Below the pieces are notes generated by a model, which was not told the DNA's origin, ran no database searches, and was given only the letters and a program-made list of their open reading frames with translations. From an uncultured Paracoccaceae bacterium (GTDB taxonomy: Bacteria > Pseudomonadota > Alphaproteobacteria > Rhodobacterales > Rhodobacteraceae): a stretch of 64,000 nt of DNA. The position numbers were made by a program, and so were the translations under genes. The stretch lies in the NCBI GenBank assembly GCA_938092015.1, contig CALKOT010000016.1, forward strand, positions 62,001 to 126,000. The letters run 5' to 3'. Below are positions 8,980 through 20,042 of this stretch, one piece after another (positions within the stretch are counted from its first letter, which is position 1; every line of letters begins with the position of its first letter).

Positions 8980-10278
8980 ATGGACCCGTTTATCTGGTGG
9001 ACGGCAGGCACAATCGTGCTGCTTCTGCTTATGTCAGCGTTTTTCTCAGGCAGTGAAACCGCGCTGACGGCTGTCAGCCGCGCTGCGTTGCAACGGATGA
9101 AAGATAAGGGTTCCGCCGCCGCTGGGCAGGCGCTGAAACTGACTGAAGACAGCGAACGGCTGATCGGCGCGATCCTTCTGGGCAATAACCTCGTCAACAT
9201 TCTGGCCGCCTCGCTGGCGACTGTCCTGTTCACCCACCTTTTTGGCGAAGCCGGTGTGATCTGGGCGACCGGCGTCATGACCCTGTTGGTTCTGATCTTC
9301 GCAGAGGTGACACCCAAAACCTATGCGATCACTAATTCCGAAACTGCCGCGCTGAAGGTTGCGTGGCCGATTTCAATCCTCGTGCGTCTGTTATCGCCCT
9401 TTGTGAACGCTGTCCGCGTGATCGCGCGTGGGGCGCTATTTCTGTTCGGCGTCAAAGCGGATCCCGACGCTCGCATCCTTGGCGCATCCGAAGAAATTCG
9501 CGGCGCCATTGATCTGCACCACTCCGCCGGAGCCGTGGAGAAGGATGACCGTGACCGCCTGCTCGCGGCGCTTGACCTTGGTCAGCGTGAGGTTAGCGAA
9601 GTCATGATGCACCGCAGGAACATCGAAACGATTGATGCTGACCTACCCCCAGCTGAGATCGTCTCTCTCTGCCTGCAATCGCGCTATACCCGTATTCCGA
9701 TCTGGCGGGATGAACCTGAAAACATCGTCGGCGTCATTCACGCCAAGGATCTTTTGCGCGCGGTTAACGACCTCACCGGCAAAGCACCTGACGGGGCCAG
9801 CGCGCTGGATCAGATCGTCATCACCGACATCGCGATGGAACCATGGTTCGTGCCGGATACTACATCCATGGACGAACAAATGCGTGAATTTTTGCGCCGC
9901 AAAAGCCACTTTGCACTGGTTGTTGACGAATATGGTGATCTTCAGGGCCTGATCACGCTTGAAGATATTCTTGAAGAAATCGTCGGTGACATCACCGACG
10001 AGCATGACGAAGACGAGGTCATGATCCAGCGAGAGCCTGATGGCAGTTTTGAGATCGATGGCTCTACTACCGTGCGTGACCTCAACCGTTTTGGCGACTG
10101 GTCACTGCCAGACGATGAAGCTGCGACTATTGCTGGCCTGGTGATCCACGAGGCCCAGACCATTCCGACGGTTGGACAGGTCTTTGTTTTCCATGGGTTC
10201 CGGTTCGAAATTCTGTCGCGCGAACGCCATCAGATCAAACGGATCAGGATGAAAGAGGCGACCGAAGTCGCAGCATAG
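8980..10278 (+). CDS. CNNM/CorC-type membrane protein with CBS pair
   Basis: 432 residues in three parts: a DUF21 (CNNM) transmembrane domain at about 1-190 with the characteristic FFSGSETAL motif and EVTPKTYA, a pair of CBS domains at about 205-330, and a C-terminal CorC_HlyC domain at about 345-425. The family is linked to magnesium/cobalt efflux or homeostasis in the inner membrane. It is a common conserved gene and appears unrelated to the upstream operon. Confidence 0.9.
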   Translation: MDPFIWWTAGTIVLLLLMSAFFSGSETALTAVSRAALQRMKDKGSAAAGQALKLTEDSERLIGAILLGNNLVNILAASLATVLFTHLFGEAGVIWATGVMTLLVLIFAEVTPKTYAITNSETAALKVAWPISILVRLLSPFVNAVRVIARGALFLFGVKADPDARILGASEEIRGAIDLHHSAGAVEKDDRDRLLAALDLGQREVSEVMMHRRNIETIDADLPPAEIVSLCLQSRYTRIPIWRDEPENIVGVIHAKDLLRAVNDLTGKAPDGASALDQIVITDIAMEPWFVPDTTSMDEQMREFLRRKSHFALVVDEYGDLQGLITLEDILEEIVGDITDEHDEDEVMIQREPDGSFEIDGSTTVRDLNRFGDWSLPDDEAATIAGLVIHEAQTIPTVGQVFVFHGFRFEILSRERHQIKRIRMKEATEVAA

Positions 10279-10363
10279 ACGCCGCTGCTGAACCGCCAGC
10301 ACCCTTGACCTTTGGCCCACAATCGCTCTGATTGAGAAAAAACAAATTCTCAGGGAGTGAAGC

Positions 10364-12118
10364 ATGACTGACGCATTGCCGCCAAGCCCGCATAAACTCA
10401 TGGAACAAGCGCAGGTACGAGGTGATCAAATCGCCTATCGCTGGCCTGAAGGCGACAACTGGCATTCCGCAACTTGGTCCACATACCTGGAAGAGGTTGA
10501 AACCTGCGGCCGCTCAATGATCGCAGCGGGCGTACAGCCTGGTGATGTCGTTTGCATTCTGGGCGGAAACACGCCCGAATGGACAACGATGTCGCTGGCT
10601 GCAATGACCATCGGGGCGACGCCTGCGGGTATCTATATTTCATGTTCAGCCGAAGAAATCGCCTACATTCTGAACCACTCAGAAGCGCCGATTGTGCTGG
10701 CAGAGACGGAAGAGCACTTTAATCGCATCAACGAAGTTCTCGGCGAACTGCCCCACCTCAAAAACGTCATCATGATGCGCGGCGTGTCATCTGACGCAGA
10801 TATCCAGACTGGCTGGGACGAGTTTGTAAGCGGTGACCATATCGCCCATCAGGCGGAACTTGAAGCGCGGCGCGATGCTGTGAAGCCTGCCGACACCGGG
10901 ACACTGGTTTACACTTCGGGCACGACCGGGCCGCCCAAGGCCGTCGTCCTCAGCTATGGCGCACTCAGCTGGACGTCGACAACCTTGCTCGACATGTTCC
11001 CGATGCAGGGTAACGACCGCGTCATGTCGTACCTGCCCCTGGCGCATATCGCCGAGGCGACGAATTCAATCCACAACCACGTTTTTGCCGGCTATGAACT
11101 GTGGCTTGTTCGCGACCTGAACGAACTTGCCGTCCGCCTGCCGCAGGTCAGACCACATACTATGTTTGGTGTCCCGCGTGTCTGGCAGAAGATCCATGAA
11201 GGACTGACCAAAAAGTTGAGTGAAGCGACAGGGACTAAGGCCAAACTCGCTGCATGGTCGCTGAAGGTCGGCCGCGAAGTTGCGCTGCAGGAAATGGATG
11301 GCAAACCGGCAACCGGCCTGCTGAAGATGAAACACAACTTCGCCGACAAGCTGGCCCTCGCGAAAATCCGCGCTGCGCTTGGTCTTGATGAATGCCGCCT
11401 GCCCGTTTCAGGCGCCGCCCCGATCAGCCGCGAGGTACTGGAGTTTTTCGCTTCGCTCGGCATCGTGATCTATGAGGTCTACGGTCAGTCCGAAGATTGC
11501 GGGCCAACATCGTTCAACCGCCCCGGCAAGGTGAAATTCGGCACAGTAGGCCCGCCAATTCCGGGCATGGAAGTCCGCATTGCAGATGATGACGAACTTC
11601 AGATCCGCGCACCAAGCCTGTTCGACGGCTACCTCAAGAACGAAGCGGCGACCGAAGAGACGTTGGTTGACGGCTGGCTGCTGACCGGCGATCTTGCGCG
11701 TTTGGATAATGAAGGCTTCATCCACATCATCGGGCGCAAGAAGGACATCATCATTACCGCTGGCGGCAAGAACATCGCGCCTGCGAACCTTGAGAATAAC
11801 CTGATGGACATCCCGATCATCGAACATGCAGTCGTGATCGGGGATGAGCGGAAATACCTGTCCGCCGTCATCACCCTCAGCGAAGAGGCGATGGCCGATG
11901 TTGAGGACAAGTCACCTGACGCCATCCGCGCCACCATTCAGGCAGGCGTCGATGCGATGAATGAGAAGTATGCCCGGGTTGAGCATGTCCGCGAGTTCGC
12001 CATTCTGGATAAGCCTCTGACAATTGAGGGTGGAGAGCTGACGCCAACGATGAAGGTGAAGCGCAACATCGTCATGAAGAACCACGCGGCAGTGATCGAC
12101 GGGATTTACGCCGAATAA
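10364..12118 (+). CDS. long-chain acyl-CoA synthetase (AMP-binding)
   Basis: 584 residues. ATP-binding P-loop YTSGTTGPPKAV, then YGQSEDCG and LTGDLARLD followed by GRKKDIIITAGGKN, are the A3, A5, A7 and A8-type motifs of adenylate-forming enzymes. It activates a fatty or aryl-alkyl acid to its CoA thioester. Preceding GGGAGTGAAGC gives a good ribosome site before the ATG. It ends three bases from the convergent sthA remnant. The closest subfamily is the bacterial long-chain FadD15-like group; chain length is not predictable. Confidence 0.88.
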   Translation: MTDALPPSPHKLMEQAQVRGDQIAYRWPEGDNWHSATWSTYLEEVETCGRSMIAAGVQPGDVVCILGGNTPEWTTMSLAAMTIGATPAGIYISCSAEEIAYILNHSEAPIVLAETEEHFNRINEVLGELPHLKNVIMMRGVSSDADIQTGWDEFVSGDHIAHQAELEARRDAVKPADTGTLVYTSGTTGPPKAVVLSYGALSWTSTTLLDMFPMQGNDRVMSYLPLAHIAEATNSIHNHVFAGYELWLVRDLNELAVRLPQVRPHTMFGVPRVWQKIHEGLTKKLSEATGTKAKLAAWSLKVGREVALQEMDGKPATGLLKMKHNFADKLALAKIRAALGLDECRLPVSGAAPISREVLEFFASLGIVIYEVYGQSEDCGPTSFNRPGKVKFGTVGPPIPGMEVRIADDDELQIRAPSLFDGYLKNEAATEETLVDGWLLTGDLARLDNEGFIHIIGRKKDIIITAGGKNIAPANLENNLMDIPIIEHAVVIGDERKYLSAVITLSEEAMADVEDKSPDAIRATIQAGVDAMNEKYARVEHVREFAILDKPLTIEGGELTPTMKVKRNIVMKNHAAVIDGIYAE

Positions 12119-12121
12119 GCT

Positions 12122-13509
12122 TTACGTTGGCATCCGATTAAATGCGTCGAGGGCTGCAATCTTGTGGGCCTCGGCCAGTGTCGGATAGTTGAACGTGTTC
12201 TCAACAAAGAAATCCAAAGTGCCCTTAAGGTTCATGACGGCTTGGCCGATATGCACCAGCTCAGTTGCGCCTTCGCCAACGATATGCACACCCAGCAGGC
12301 GGTGGGTCTTCAATGAAAAGATCAGCTTCATAAGCCAACGATCAACACCCATGATGTGCCCGCGAGAGGTTTCTTCAAACTTGGCGATACCGACCTCATA
12401 AGGGATGTTCCGTTCCTTCACCTCAGCCTCGGTCATGCCGCACGTGGAAATCTCTGGCACGGCGTAGATGCCAAAAGGAAAGAATTCAGGCGGCGGCGGC
12501 ACCGGCGCGCCGAACGCGTGGCAGGCGGCGATGCGCCCCTGCTCCATCGATGTTGAGGCAAGCGAGGGAAAGCCAATGACATCCCCTGCCGCATAAATAT
12601 GCGGAACGCTGGTCTGGTAGGTTTCGGCATCAACTGCGATGCGACCTCGGCTGTCGGTTTCCAGCCCCAGCTTGTCCAGCCCGATCCCATCAGTCGCCCC
12701 CATGCGCCCAGCGGCGAACAGCAACATTTCAGCCCTCGCCTGACGCCCGCCGGTCAGGCTGACAACGACCTGGCCATCACGCTGTTCGACGGTTTCTGCC
12801 TTGCAACCCAGCCGTAGCGTCGTGCCACGGGCGATCATCCCGGCCTTGAAATGTTCGATGATGTCTTTGTCGAAAAGGTCAGAAACTCATCGCGCGGTTC
12901 TACCAGGGTGACCTGCACATCCAGCGCCTGAAAGATCGTGGCGTATTCGACGCTGATGACGCCTGCGCCGACGACGATCATGCTGCGGGGAAGATGTTTT
13001 AGATCCAGCACCTCATCTGAATCGATAATCGCCGCCCCATCTAACGGCACGTCATCGGGGCGAAACGGCTTGGTGCCGACCGCGATCATGAACCTGTCGG
13101 CAGAAACGAAAGTTGTATCTTCGTCCGTCTGCACCGCGATCTCGTTCGGGCCGGTAAAGCTGGCGCGCCCAACCAGCGTTTCGATCCGGTTACGGGCAAA
13201 CTGGTTTTCCAGTACCTCGACCTCATAGCCAAGGGTTTTCATCAGCCGCAGTTTCAGATCTTCCGCTGTCACATTCTTCTGCGCGCGATAGCCAGAGCCA
13301 TAGAAGGCGCGTTCGCGCAAACCGGACAGATTAAGCGCAGTCTCACGCAAGGTTTTAGACGGGATCGTGCCGGTGTGAATAGAAACGCCACCAACCTTTT
13401 TGCCTCGTTCCACCACAAGCACGCGCTTGTCGAGCTTCGCGCTTTGCACAGCGGCGCGTTTGCCCGCCGGGCCGCTGCCGATGACGATGAAATCGTAGTG
13501 TTCGCTCAT
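12122..13509 (-). pseudogene. sthA: soluble pyridine nucleotide transhydrogenase, frameshifted
   Basis: N-terminal part (13509 down to about 12880) and C-terminal part (to 12122) lie in different frames but together give a normal-length flavoprotein of about 462 residues. FAD motif IGSGPAGKRAA, the SthA-specific TIPSKTLRE in place of a redox disulfide, NAD motif VGAGVISVEYA and the dimerisation domain are all present. Adding one T to the four-T coding-strand run (AAAA at 12873-12876 on the plus strand) restores FFDKDIIEHF. Either a real one-base deletion or a homopolymer sequencing error. The enzyme would balance NADH and NADPH. Confidence 0.85.
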
Positions 13510-13947
13510 GCTGATCCGCCTGCCTGTATTCCACCAAGATGAGACGCGCTTACGGGCAGCGTGTCAAACCGGGTGGTGTGAACGCACAAAACCTTTCACA
13601 TGTGAAAGTAAGGTTAAGCTGTTGATAAATATAAGGCCACTGTATCAGCACCTTGTTTTGTTCTTTTTATGTTCTCTGTCAACAGCGCATTTAGCCAAAG
13701 CACACAGGGCACCCAACCCTAAAAGCCCTAACCATTTCCGCCTTTATAATTGAGGACCGGTTTCGTTCAGCGCTCATCAGGTCAGACTTAAGTTTTACGC
13801 CATCTGATCTACAACGCCCAAACAGCGCGCAAACTTGATGATGTACTGGCAGAGCCGAAGGTGGACCTGCACATAAAAAAACTAAGTCTCCGAACAGACG
13901 TGCCGCCACAGTATCTGCCCTTTTTGGCCAAAATCCTCCATTAGCGG
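13510..13947. other. 438-base intergenic region
   Basis: Divergent gap between sthA and the Hint protein gene. Apart from the palindrome element at 13593-13618 it is more AT-rich than its neighbours and holds no convincing gene; the short frames present have no recognisable features. Confidence 0.5.
13593..13618 (-). promoter_or_regulatory. palindrome plus AGGTTAAG block upstream of sthA
   Basis: CTTTCACATGTGAAAG (13593-13608) is a perfect 16-bp palindrome followed two bases later by AGGTTAAG (13611-13618) and then TTGAT. The same three-part element stands upstream of the flavin hydroxylase gene at 42401-42426. Both are 80-100 bases ahead of genes on the minus strand, in the same orientation, so this looks like a shared promoter or operator module. 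Confidence 0.6.
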
Positions 13948-14952
13948 ATGCGCATTATGCCAAGCTTTTCAATCTTTCAGTTATCTGCAGACCCTCTTGG
14001 TTCCGCCACGATCACGGCGGTAACCGAGTTTTCAGTCGATATCATCGACAATGACGGAACGCTGTCAGACCCTGATGGTGATGGAAGTCAGCAGTTCGAT
14101 ACAGCCGGACTGCCCGGCGCGATCAACTCTGCAAACACACAAGTTTTCGAGCTTTATTCCGGCACTGTCGGCGGGCAGACGGTAGAATTCATTCTACTGA
14201 GGTTTACCGCCCCCCCCCTGATGGTTCTCACGCAAGGCACGTTAGCTGCGGGGCAGACGATTACTGGCGTCGCCGTACAGAGCTTCAACGCCCCTCCGAT
14301 CGACTTCGAAGATATTTCCAGCTTCGTTTGTTTTTGCGCCGATACCTTGATCGACACCGTGCACGGACGTCGCCGGGTTGGCGATCTCAAGGTTGGTGAT
14401 CTCGTAACGGTGCGGGATGGCAGCCATCACCCGATCCGGTTGATCGCAAGCCGAGACATATCGCCTGATGAGTTTGCGCGCCGTCCATCACTCCGTCCCG
14501 TGAGGATCAGTCAGGGGGCGCTTGGCGATGGCCTGCCGCAATCTGATTTTATGCTTTCGCGTCAACACAGCATTCTTGCGTCCTCGCGGATCGTCGAACG
14601 ATTGACCGGCCATCCAGACGCGCTAATTGCAGCGATCAAACTGACGGCGATGCCAGGCGTATTCGTCGATGAGCAGGCCAAATCTATTACTTACGTGCAT
14701 TTCATGTTGGACAAGCATGAGGTCGTCGATGCCGCCGGTATAGGCGCAGAAAGCCTGCACCTCGGCCCCGAGGCGAGGAAAACTCTCACGCATGAAGCTA
14801 TCGCAGAAATAGAGAAAATTTTTCCCGAATTGAAATGCTGCGATGGCCACCCGCCGACACGCTATGAGATCCCAAGCGGAAAGCTACAGAAAGCCATCGT
14901 TCGCAGGCACGTCAAAAACAGTAAGCCGTTGTATTCGCATTCAATCGGATGA
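13948..14952 (+). CDS. Hint-domain (hedgehog/intein-type) protein
   Basis: 334 residues from the first ATG (a second ATG at 13957 is equally possible). Residues 1-125 form an unassigned N-terminal region rich in Gly, Thr and Asp. The Hint domain begins at FCADTLIDTVHGRRRVGDL, with a Cys where self-splicing domains have their nucleophile, followed by VGDLVTVRDGSHHPIR and LSRQHSIL. This arrangement (N-terminal module plus Hint) is common in Rhodobacterales, often beside RTX-type proteins, as here. Function is unknown; autocatalytic cleavage is possible but not shown. Confidence 0.85.
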   Translation: MRIMPSFSIFQLSADPLGSATITAVTEFSVDIIDNDGTLSDPDGDGSQQFDTAGLPGAINSANTQVFELYSGTVGGQTVEFILLRFTAPPLMVLTQGTLAAGQTITGVAVQSFNAPPIDFEDISSFVCFCADTLIDTVHGRRRVGDLKVGDLVTVRDGSHHPIRLIASRDISPDEFARRPSLRPVRISQGALGDGLPQSDFMLSRQHSILASSRIVERLTGHPDALIAAIKLTAMPGVFVDEQAKSITYVHFMLDKHEVVDAAGIGAESLHLGPEARKTLTHEAIAEIEKIFPELKCCDGHPPTRYEIPSGKLQKAIVRRHVKNSKPLYSHSIG

Positions 14953-15081
14953 TTTCCTGCTTTAGGCGCTTTTTAAACAACGGCTGGCCGATGAGAGCAC
15001 ACTCCATCCGAATGCCATGAGCAAGAGAATGCTTTTCATACAATTGACGTCACTAAGCGGTCAGACGTGCCGGCCGAGGAT

Positions 15082-17808
15082 CTAGCCAAACACAAAGTCC
15101 GATGCGTCCAGAATTCTATGGTCGGTGTCTTCGACCGTTATCCGCACGTTCGAAAACCGGATCTGAGCGTTTTCACCTAAATCAAGGATTGTGAGATCGG
15201 AAAAGTCACTGGCCCCTCGTTCGATCATGAACTTGTCCTGACGATCTTTGTAGTCGAGCACCTTATCCCACCCACTGCCTGTTTTGAACACGAACATGTC
15301 GCGTCCACCACCGCCTGACAATTGATCAGCGCCCCTGCCGCCTTCGACTGTATCCTTACCGCCGCCGCCAAACAGCTTGTCCCTGCCGCCGCCGCCATCC
15401 AGCATGTCTTTGCCGCCATTACCGACAAGCTGGTCTTTGCCACCGCCGCCGTCCAGCATGTCTTTGCCGCCGCTTCCGTTCAACGTGTCTTTGCCGCCGC
15501 CGCCTTCAATCGTGTCAGCGCCGCCCTGACCGGAAATCAAGTCCCGGCCAACGCCGCCGGTTACAAAGTCTGCGCCGCCACCAGCAGAAATCGTATCGCC
15601 GCCGCTGCCGCCGTCTATCGCCTCACCTTGCTGGGTGCCGGTCAGTTTGTCAGCGCCGGACGTACCAATGATCTTTTCTGAGATGCCCACGATGGGGAAA
15701 CTCGCCAGCGCGACTTCCTGATTTGGCGCAAAGGCGCCAGTCGCCTGATCGAACGAAGTGACGCTGTTCAAAAAATCATTGTACTGGTTAGCATTTCGAA
15801 AATTTGGGAAATCATCGCCATCAAGCCGAATGAAGAAGTTCGTTTCCTGCGTGAGGTCGGCGCTTTCAGTGAAGAAGTTCAGCGCAGTGAAGCTGCCGCT
15901 ATTTGTGTTGATGACACTTAGTTCTGCATCCAGTTGATCACCCGTGAACTCACCGCCGAATGTCACATCGGTCAGGTCAAACCCATTCGGTGTAATGATC
16001 ACTTCAATCGCCTCATCAGGGGATTGTGACGCGTCTCTCACATAGGTGAACGTTGGATCGGATATGTCGCTGTCGATTGTGACGGTTGTGTTTGATCGGG
16101 TCAGTGTTCGTGCAAAATCACCATCCGCTTCAGTCAGTGTAATGTCCAGACGGATAGCCGGCAGGGTGATAAGGGAAGGCGTCGGAGCAATAGCCTCAAC
16201 CTCCGCCAGCGATAGTGACAGATCAACGAATTGAAAAACCTCAACATTACTGACGAGGCTAACCCCATCAAAATCAAACGTCGCGACCTGAATTACATCG
16301 CCAATACGAGAGAATGTGACCTGGTCAGAGAAGGCGCGGGTGAAGACAATCGTATCGACACCCTCGCCACCATCGACAACATTGTTTCCAAAACCGCCGA
16401 ACAGCATGTCATCACCGCCCAGGCCGTTTAGCGTATCATCGCCGCCATTGCCAAAAAGCTGGTTGGAAGATCCATCACCAATAAGGAGGTCGGCAAACCC
16501 GGCTCCGGCGGCATTCTCAATGGATTTGAGCTGTATCGTTGCGTTTGACGAAATGCGCTGAAGGTCTTCGCGCCCAAGATCGATCGACACACCATTCGGA
16601 AAGTCGCCGCTGGTGACTGAGATTTGGTCACTGCCTTCGCCGCCGTCGATGTAGTGCGATCGCGCCGCAAGACTGCCGCTGGTCAGAACGATGTTGTCGT
16701 CGCCTCGTCCTCCAAAGGCATTGTCGGTTGGACGCGCGCCATCCGCGAAGTCCGCTTCGGATATGAATAAACCTTCGGAAAGGTTCAGCACATCATCGCC
16801 GGCCCCGCCGAACAACTCGTCCGCCCGTCCCCGACCGCCATTCAGTATGTCAACCCCGCCAAACCCGAGGATCAACTGATCGGTAGTGGAGGTTCCATCG
16901 CCAATAAGATTATTAAATTGCGTCCCACTAACGCCAATACGGACGGCGTTGATATAATTGACGGCGTTGTTTGGATTACTGACGCCCAGCACACCTTCGC
17001 CGGGAGAGCCTATTTCAACCGGCGGAATGGTGTCGGAATAACCACCCCGGCCTCCTATCGCCTCTGAGGTTGGGTATATCCCGATACGGGCAAGACCATC
17101 AATCTCCTGAATGTCACCGTTAACGGCCAGAATGCCAACGACGCCATCGCCCCCATCACCATAAACAGAAGATCCCCGGCCATCACGCCCTGTACCGCCC
17201 TCTGCCCTGCCGCCAAACCCGACACGATCAATCGACGGCAGACCATCGCCGGTGTTGAGAATACCTGCAACGCTGTTACCCCCATCTGGCGCAATTAAAG
17301 TCGTGGAGTAGCTGTCCGGGATAAAGTTTGAGGAAAAGACTGTATCAAAGACTGAAAGCTGGCCACCAAGGTTCGCAAGAACGACCGGATCAAAACCCCC
17401 TACGACAAGGTTACGAGTAATCGTTGAATCAAAAATCGACAGATTGCCTTCGTTCGAGATCACACCGGGGTATACCGCCGATCATTATCGCCATTGCTCA
17501 GAACCAGATTTCGCAAAGTGGCGTCGGCAGGCGCTGCGCGCGTTCAACAGTTTTTGGCTAATCTGATTGGGATTAGAGGTATCACTTGAGATTGTGATCA
17601 GCGCTTCGCCATCCTGATCGGTATTTCCGAGGATTTCCACACGGCCCTGCGTGATTTGCAGCGGACTGAGCAGCTTGATGGCCTGTCCATTCAATGCGTC
17701 GCTGAAGCGAATAGTATCGCTGTCCGTGGCGGCGTTGGCTTGGTCGAGCGCTTGCCTAAGATTTCCTACACCTGAATCGTTGAGATTGGTGACAATTATT
17801 TCGGCCAT
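15082..17808 (-). pseudogene. RTX-type calcium-binding beta-helix protein, interrupted
   Basis: The start (MAEIIVTNLNDSG) and the large C-terminal part share one frame, but two stops at about 17479-17487 interrupt it. Between roughly 17530 and 17467 the recognisable beta-helix sequence (ATLRNLVLSNGDND) is in another frame, so two compensating one-base shifts are needed to read through. The intact C-terminal part has GGxGxD-like RTX nonapeptides in two blocks, the last a long GGGGKD/GGGGRD series, ending in a secretion-type tail (ILDASDFVFG). It would be a secreted protein of about 909 codons. Likely a pseudogene, unless the two indels are sequence errors. Confidence 0.75.
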
Positions 17809-17997
17809 GCTACGCTCCTCACAAATCTACCGACAACTTGGTTAGTCTGCGCCGCACGAGCCAAAATGGCAAACTTGCTCCTGAACGGATCAGAAACAAG
17901 TCGGTCGCGTTTTAGGTATCGCGCCGTAACGGGGGATCTGAGGGCCGGTCCGATCCGGCATTTTGGGCTATCTGAAAAGCGATCAGTAAACTGACGG

Positions 17998-18732
17998 TCA
18001 CACGTGCTGGCCGCCATTAATCTCAATTTCTACACCGGACACGTAACTGCTTTCCGGTGTGCAGAGATAGTAGATCGTCCGCGCGACCTCTTCGGGCGTA
18101 CCCAGACGGCGGAGGGGAAGCTTTTCGACGATCTTTTCTGTGCCGGGGCTGAGGATATCGGTCTCAATCTCACCTGGCGCAATGGCATTGACGCGCACGC
18201 CCAGCGGGCCGAAATCATGCGCCATTTCGCGTGTCAGCGCTGCAAGCGCGGCTTTGGATGTCGCATAGGCCGCGCCAGCAAACGGGTGCACGCGGGCGCC
18301 GGCGATGGAGGTGACGTTGACGACTGCGCCTTTCGCAGCCTCCAGTTCATCTTTCAGGCCACGCGCCAACACGACCGACGCGAAGAAATTGACGTGGAAA
18401 ACCTTGCCCCAGTCTCTGAGGTCGGTGTCGAGGGTCGACAGTCGCTCTCCATTTTCACCTTTGGGGGAGATCCCGGCATTGTTCACCAAAGCCTCAAGCT
18501 TGCTGCCATTGAGGCGTTTTTTGATGTCTTCCACCGCCTCAATCGTGGATTTCGGGTCGGAAAGATCGACCTGAATGTGGTCTTCTTCACCCATCTCCCA
18601 TGGGCAATCCTCAGGAAACGGATGGCGCGAGCAGGTCAGGACACGCCACCCGGCGGAAGAAAACCGCTTTACCGTCGCGTGGCCGATACCCCGGCTCGCG
18701 CCGGTGAGGAGAAGAGTTTTACGGTCTGGCAT
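17998..18732 (-). CDS. short-chain dehydrogenase/reductase
   Basis: 244 residues. TGASRGIGHA (10-19) binds NAD(P); NNAG, the Ser in VTSIAG, and YATSK give the catalytic set; the C-terminus ends EINGGQHV as in FabG-like enzymes. Substrate unknown. It lies downstream of the serine hydrolase gene on the same strand, 116 bases away. A 189-base gap to the RTX gene holds no recognised feature. Confidence 0.88.
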   Translation of the reverse strand: MPDRKTLLLTGASRGIGHATVKRFSSAGWRVLTCSRHPFPEDCPWEMGEEDHIQVDLSDPKSTIEAVEDIKKRLNGSKLEALVNNAGISPKGENGERLSTLDTDLRDWGKVFHVNFFASVVLARGLKDELEAAKGAVVNVTSIAGARVHPFAGAAYATSKAALAALTREMAHDFGPLGVRVNAIAPGEIETDILSPGTEKIVEKLPLRRLGTPEEVARTIYYLCTPESSYVSGVEIEINGGQHV

Positions 18733-18848
18733 GTGTCATGTCCCATGAGAGGTGCGCGCCGTGGCGGACAGCTGGGCGAATTTCGACGCCAGTACAGACC
18801 ACAACGCAGCTCAGGTCAATTTGTGCCGTTGGGGAGTATCCCTTTCGA

Positions 18849-20003
18849 TCAGAGGGACCGGTACACTTCCCGTTCGACCGCGTCATAGATCGCGAGGCAA
18901 TTATCATCCACAAACGGCAGATGCTGCAGCATGATCACCGCCGCGACGCCCGCCTTTGGATCAAACCAGTAATGGGTGTTCAGCACCCCAGCCCATGACT
19001 GACTACCAGCGCAGCGCTTGCCATCGATGTCTTCAGTGTTCATGAGGCAGCCAAGCGAGAACTTGTTTTCTTGCTCTGGAAAGAAATCCACATCCGCACT
19101 CAGCGGCGGGGCGTAGGACGTCATCTTGCCGACACTGAGATCGCCGTTTTGGTTGGCGCAGTACATTTTCACCGTGTCTTCGGCCAATACGCGGGCGCCG
19201 TTCAGCGCGCCGCCGTTCATCAGCATGCGGATGAACGTCAGATAATCTGGCCCTGTCGTGTAAAGGGCGTGGCCCATGCCATAGAGCTCGGGCGCCGGCG
19301 GCGGGGCGATCTCGTGCGACGCCCATTGCCCCTCAGCAAAGATATGGGCCTGGGCCAGACGCGCCTCCATGTCGCCCTCCAACTCAAATCGGGTGTCAGA
19401 CATCCCGAGGGGGTCAAAGAACGCCTCTTTGCAATAGGCGTCGATCCGCTTGCCACTGGCCGCCTCTACCATCTGGCCAAGCCAATCGATGCCGGTGCCA
19501 TAATCCCAGTTTGTCCCCAGCTCAAACGCCAGAGGGTAGGAATGGAGAGAAGCTGATAGCCCCGACAGAATTGTCGGCGCCTCAGTCGCCGCCATATACC
19601 GCCCCTGTCCTTCGTTCCAAAACTCATAAACCAGCCCCGATGTGTGGGTCGCCAAGTGGCGGAGGGTGGCTTTGGTTTGAGGCGTATCCAGAATTGGCGT
19701 TTCACCGTCAAAGCCTTTAAGGATTTTCACATCCTTCCATGCAGGCAGGATGTCTTCGACAGGCGTTTCCAGCGTCAGAAGTCCATCCTCGATGCACTTC
19801 GCGGCCGCCGCCGCGCCGACCGCCTTGGTCATGGAAAAGGCGCAAAAGACCGTGTCCATCGTCATCGCTTGATCGCCGCCTAACGCGCGAACCCCTGCGG
19901 CGCCTTCGAACGCAATGCCTTCAGGCGTGGCGACAGAGGCGACGACGCCCGGCGTGTGCCCGACTGCTACGTGATCTTCGAGAATTTTGGCGATGGACTC
20001 CAT
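18849..20003 (-). CDS. serine hydrolase, class C beta-lactamase/esterase family
   Basis: 384 residues without an obvious signal peptide. FSMTK (S57, K60) is the SxxK nucleophile motif, NWDYGTG is in the Tyr position, and the C-terminal region SQSWAGVLNTHYW replaces the KTG strand. This pattern is typical of EstB-like esterases and not of true beta-lactamases, so resistance should not be assumed. It sits 39 bases after trpF on the same strand. Confidence 0.85.
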   Translation of the reverse strand: MESIAKILEDHVAVGHTPGVVASVATPEGIAFEGAAGVRALGGDQAMTMDTVFCAFSMTKAVGAAAAAKCIEDGLLTLETPVEDILPAWKDVKILKGFDGETPILDTPQTKATLRHLATHTSGLVYEFWNEGQGRYMAATEAPTILSGLSASLHSYPLAFELGTNWDYGTGIDWLGQMVEAASGKRIDAYCKEAFFDPLGMSDTRFELEGDMEARLAQAHIFAEGQWASHEIAPPPAPELYGMGHALYTTGPDYLTFIRMLMNGGALNGARVLAEDTVKMYCANQNGDLSVGKMTSYAPPLSADVDFFPEQENKFSLGCLMNTEDIDGKRCAGSQSWAGVLNTHYWFDPKAGVAAVIMLQHLPFVDDNCLAIYDAVEREVYRSL

Positions 20004-20042
20004 GGCTTCTTCCCGTTTTGGCTGTGTGAAGCGTGCGGGAAA

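Noticed and set aside
15300-15640. Short-period GC-rich repeats that could suggest a CRISPR array or satellite
   Set aside because: They are codons of GGxGxD-type RTX nonapeptides with degenerate third positions, not direct repeats with unique spacers.
18004-18888. A 294-residue open frame on the plus strand opposite the SDR gene
   Set aside because: Composition is an antisense shadow (Arg/His-rich) of a clear SDR; no ribosome site or family motifs.
18849-20003. Beta-lactamase resistance gene
   Set aside because: No signal peptide and no KTG motif; the pattern fits EstB-like esterases.
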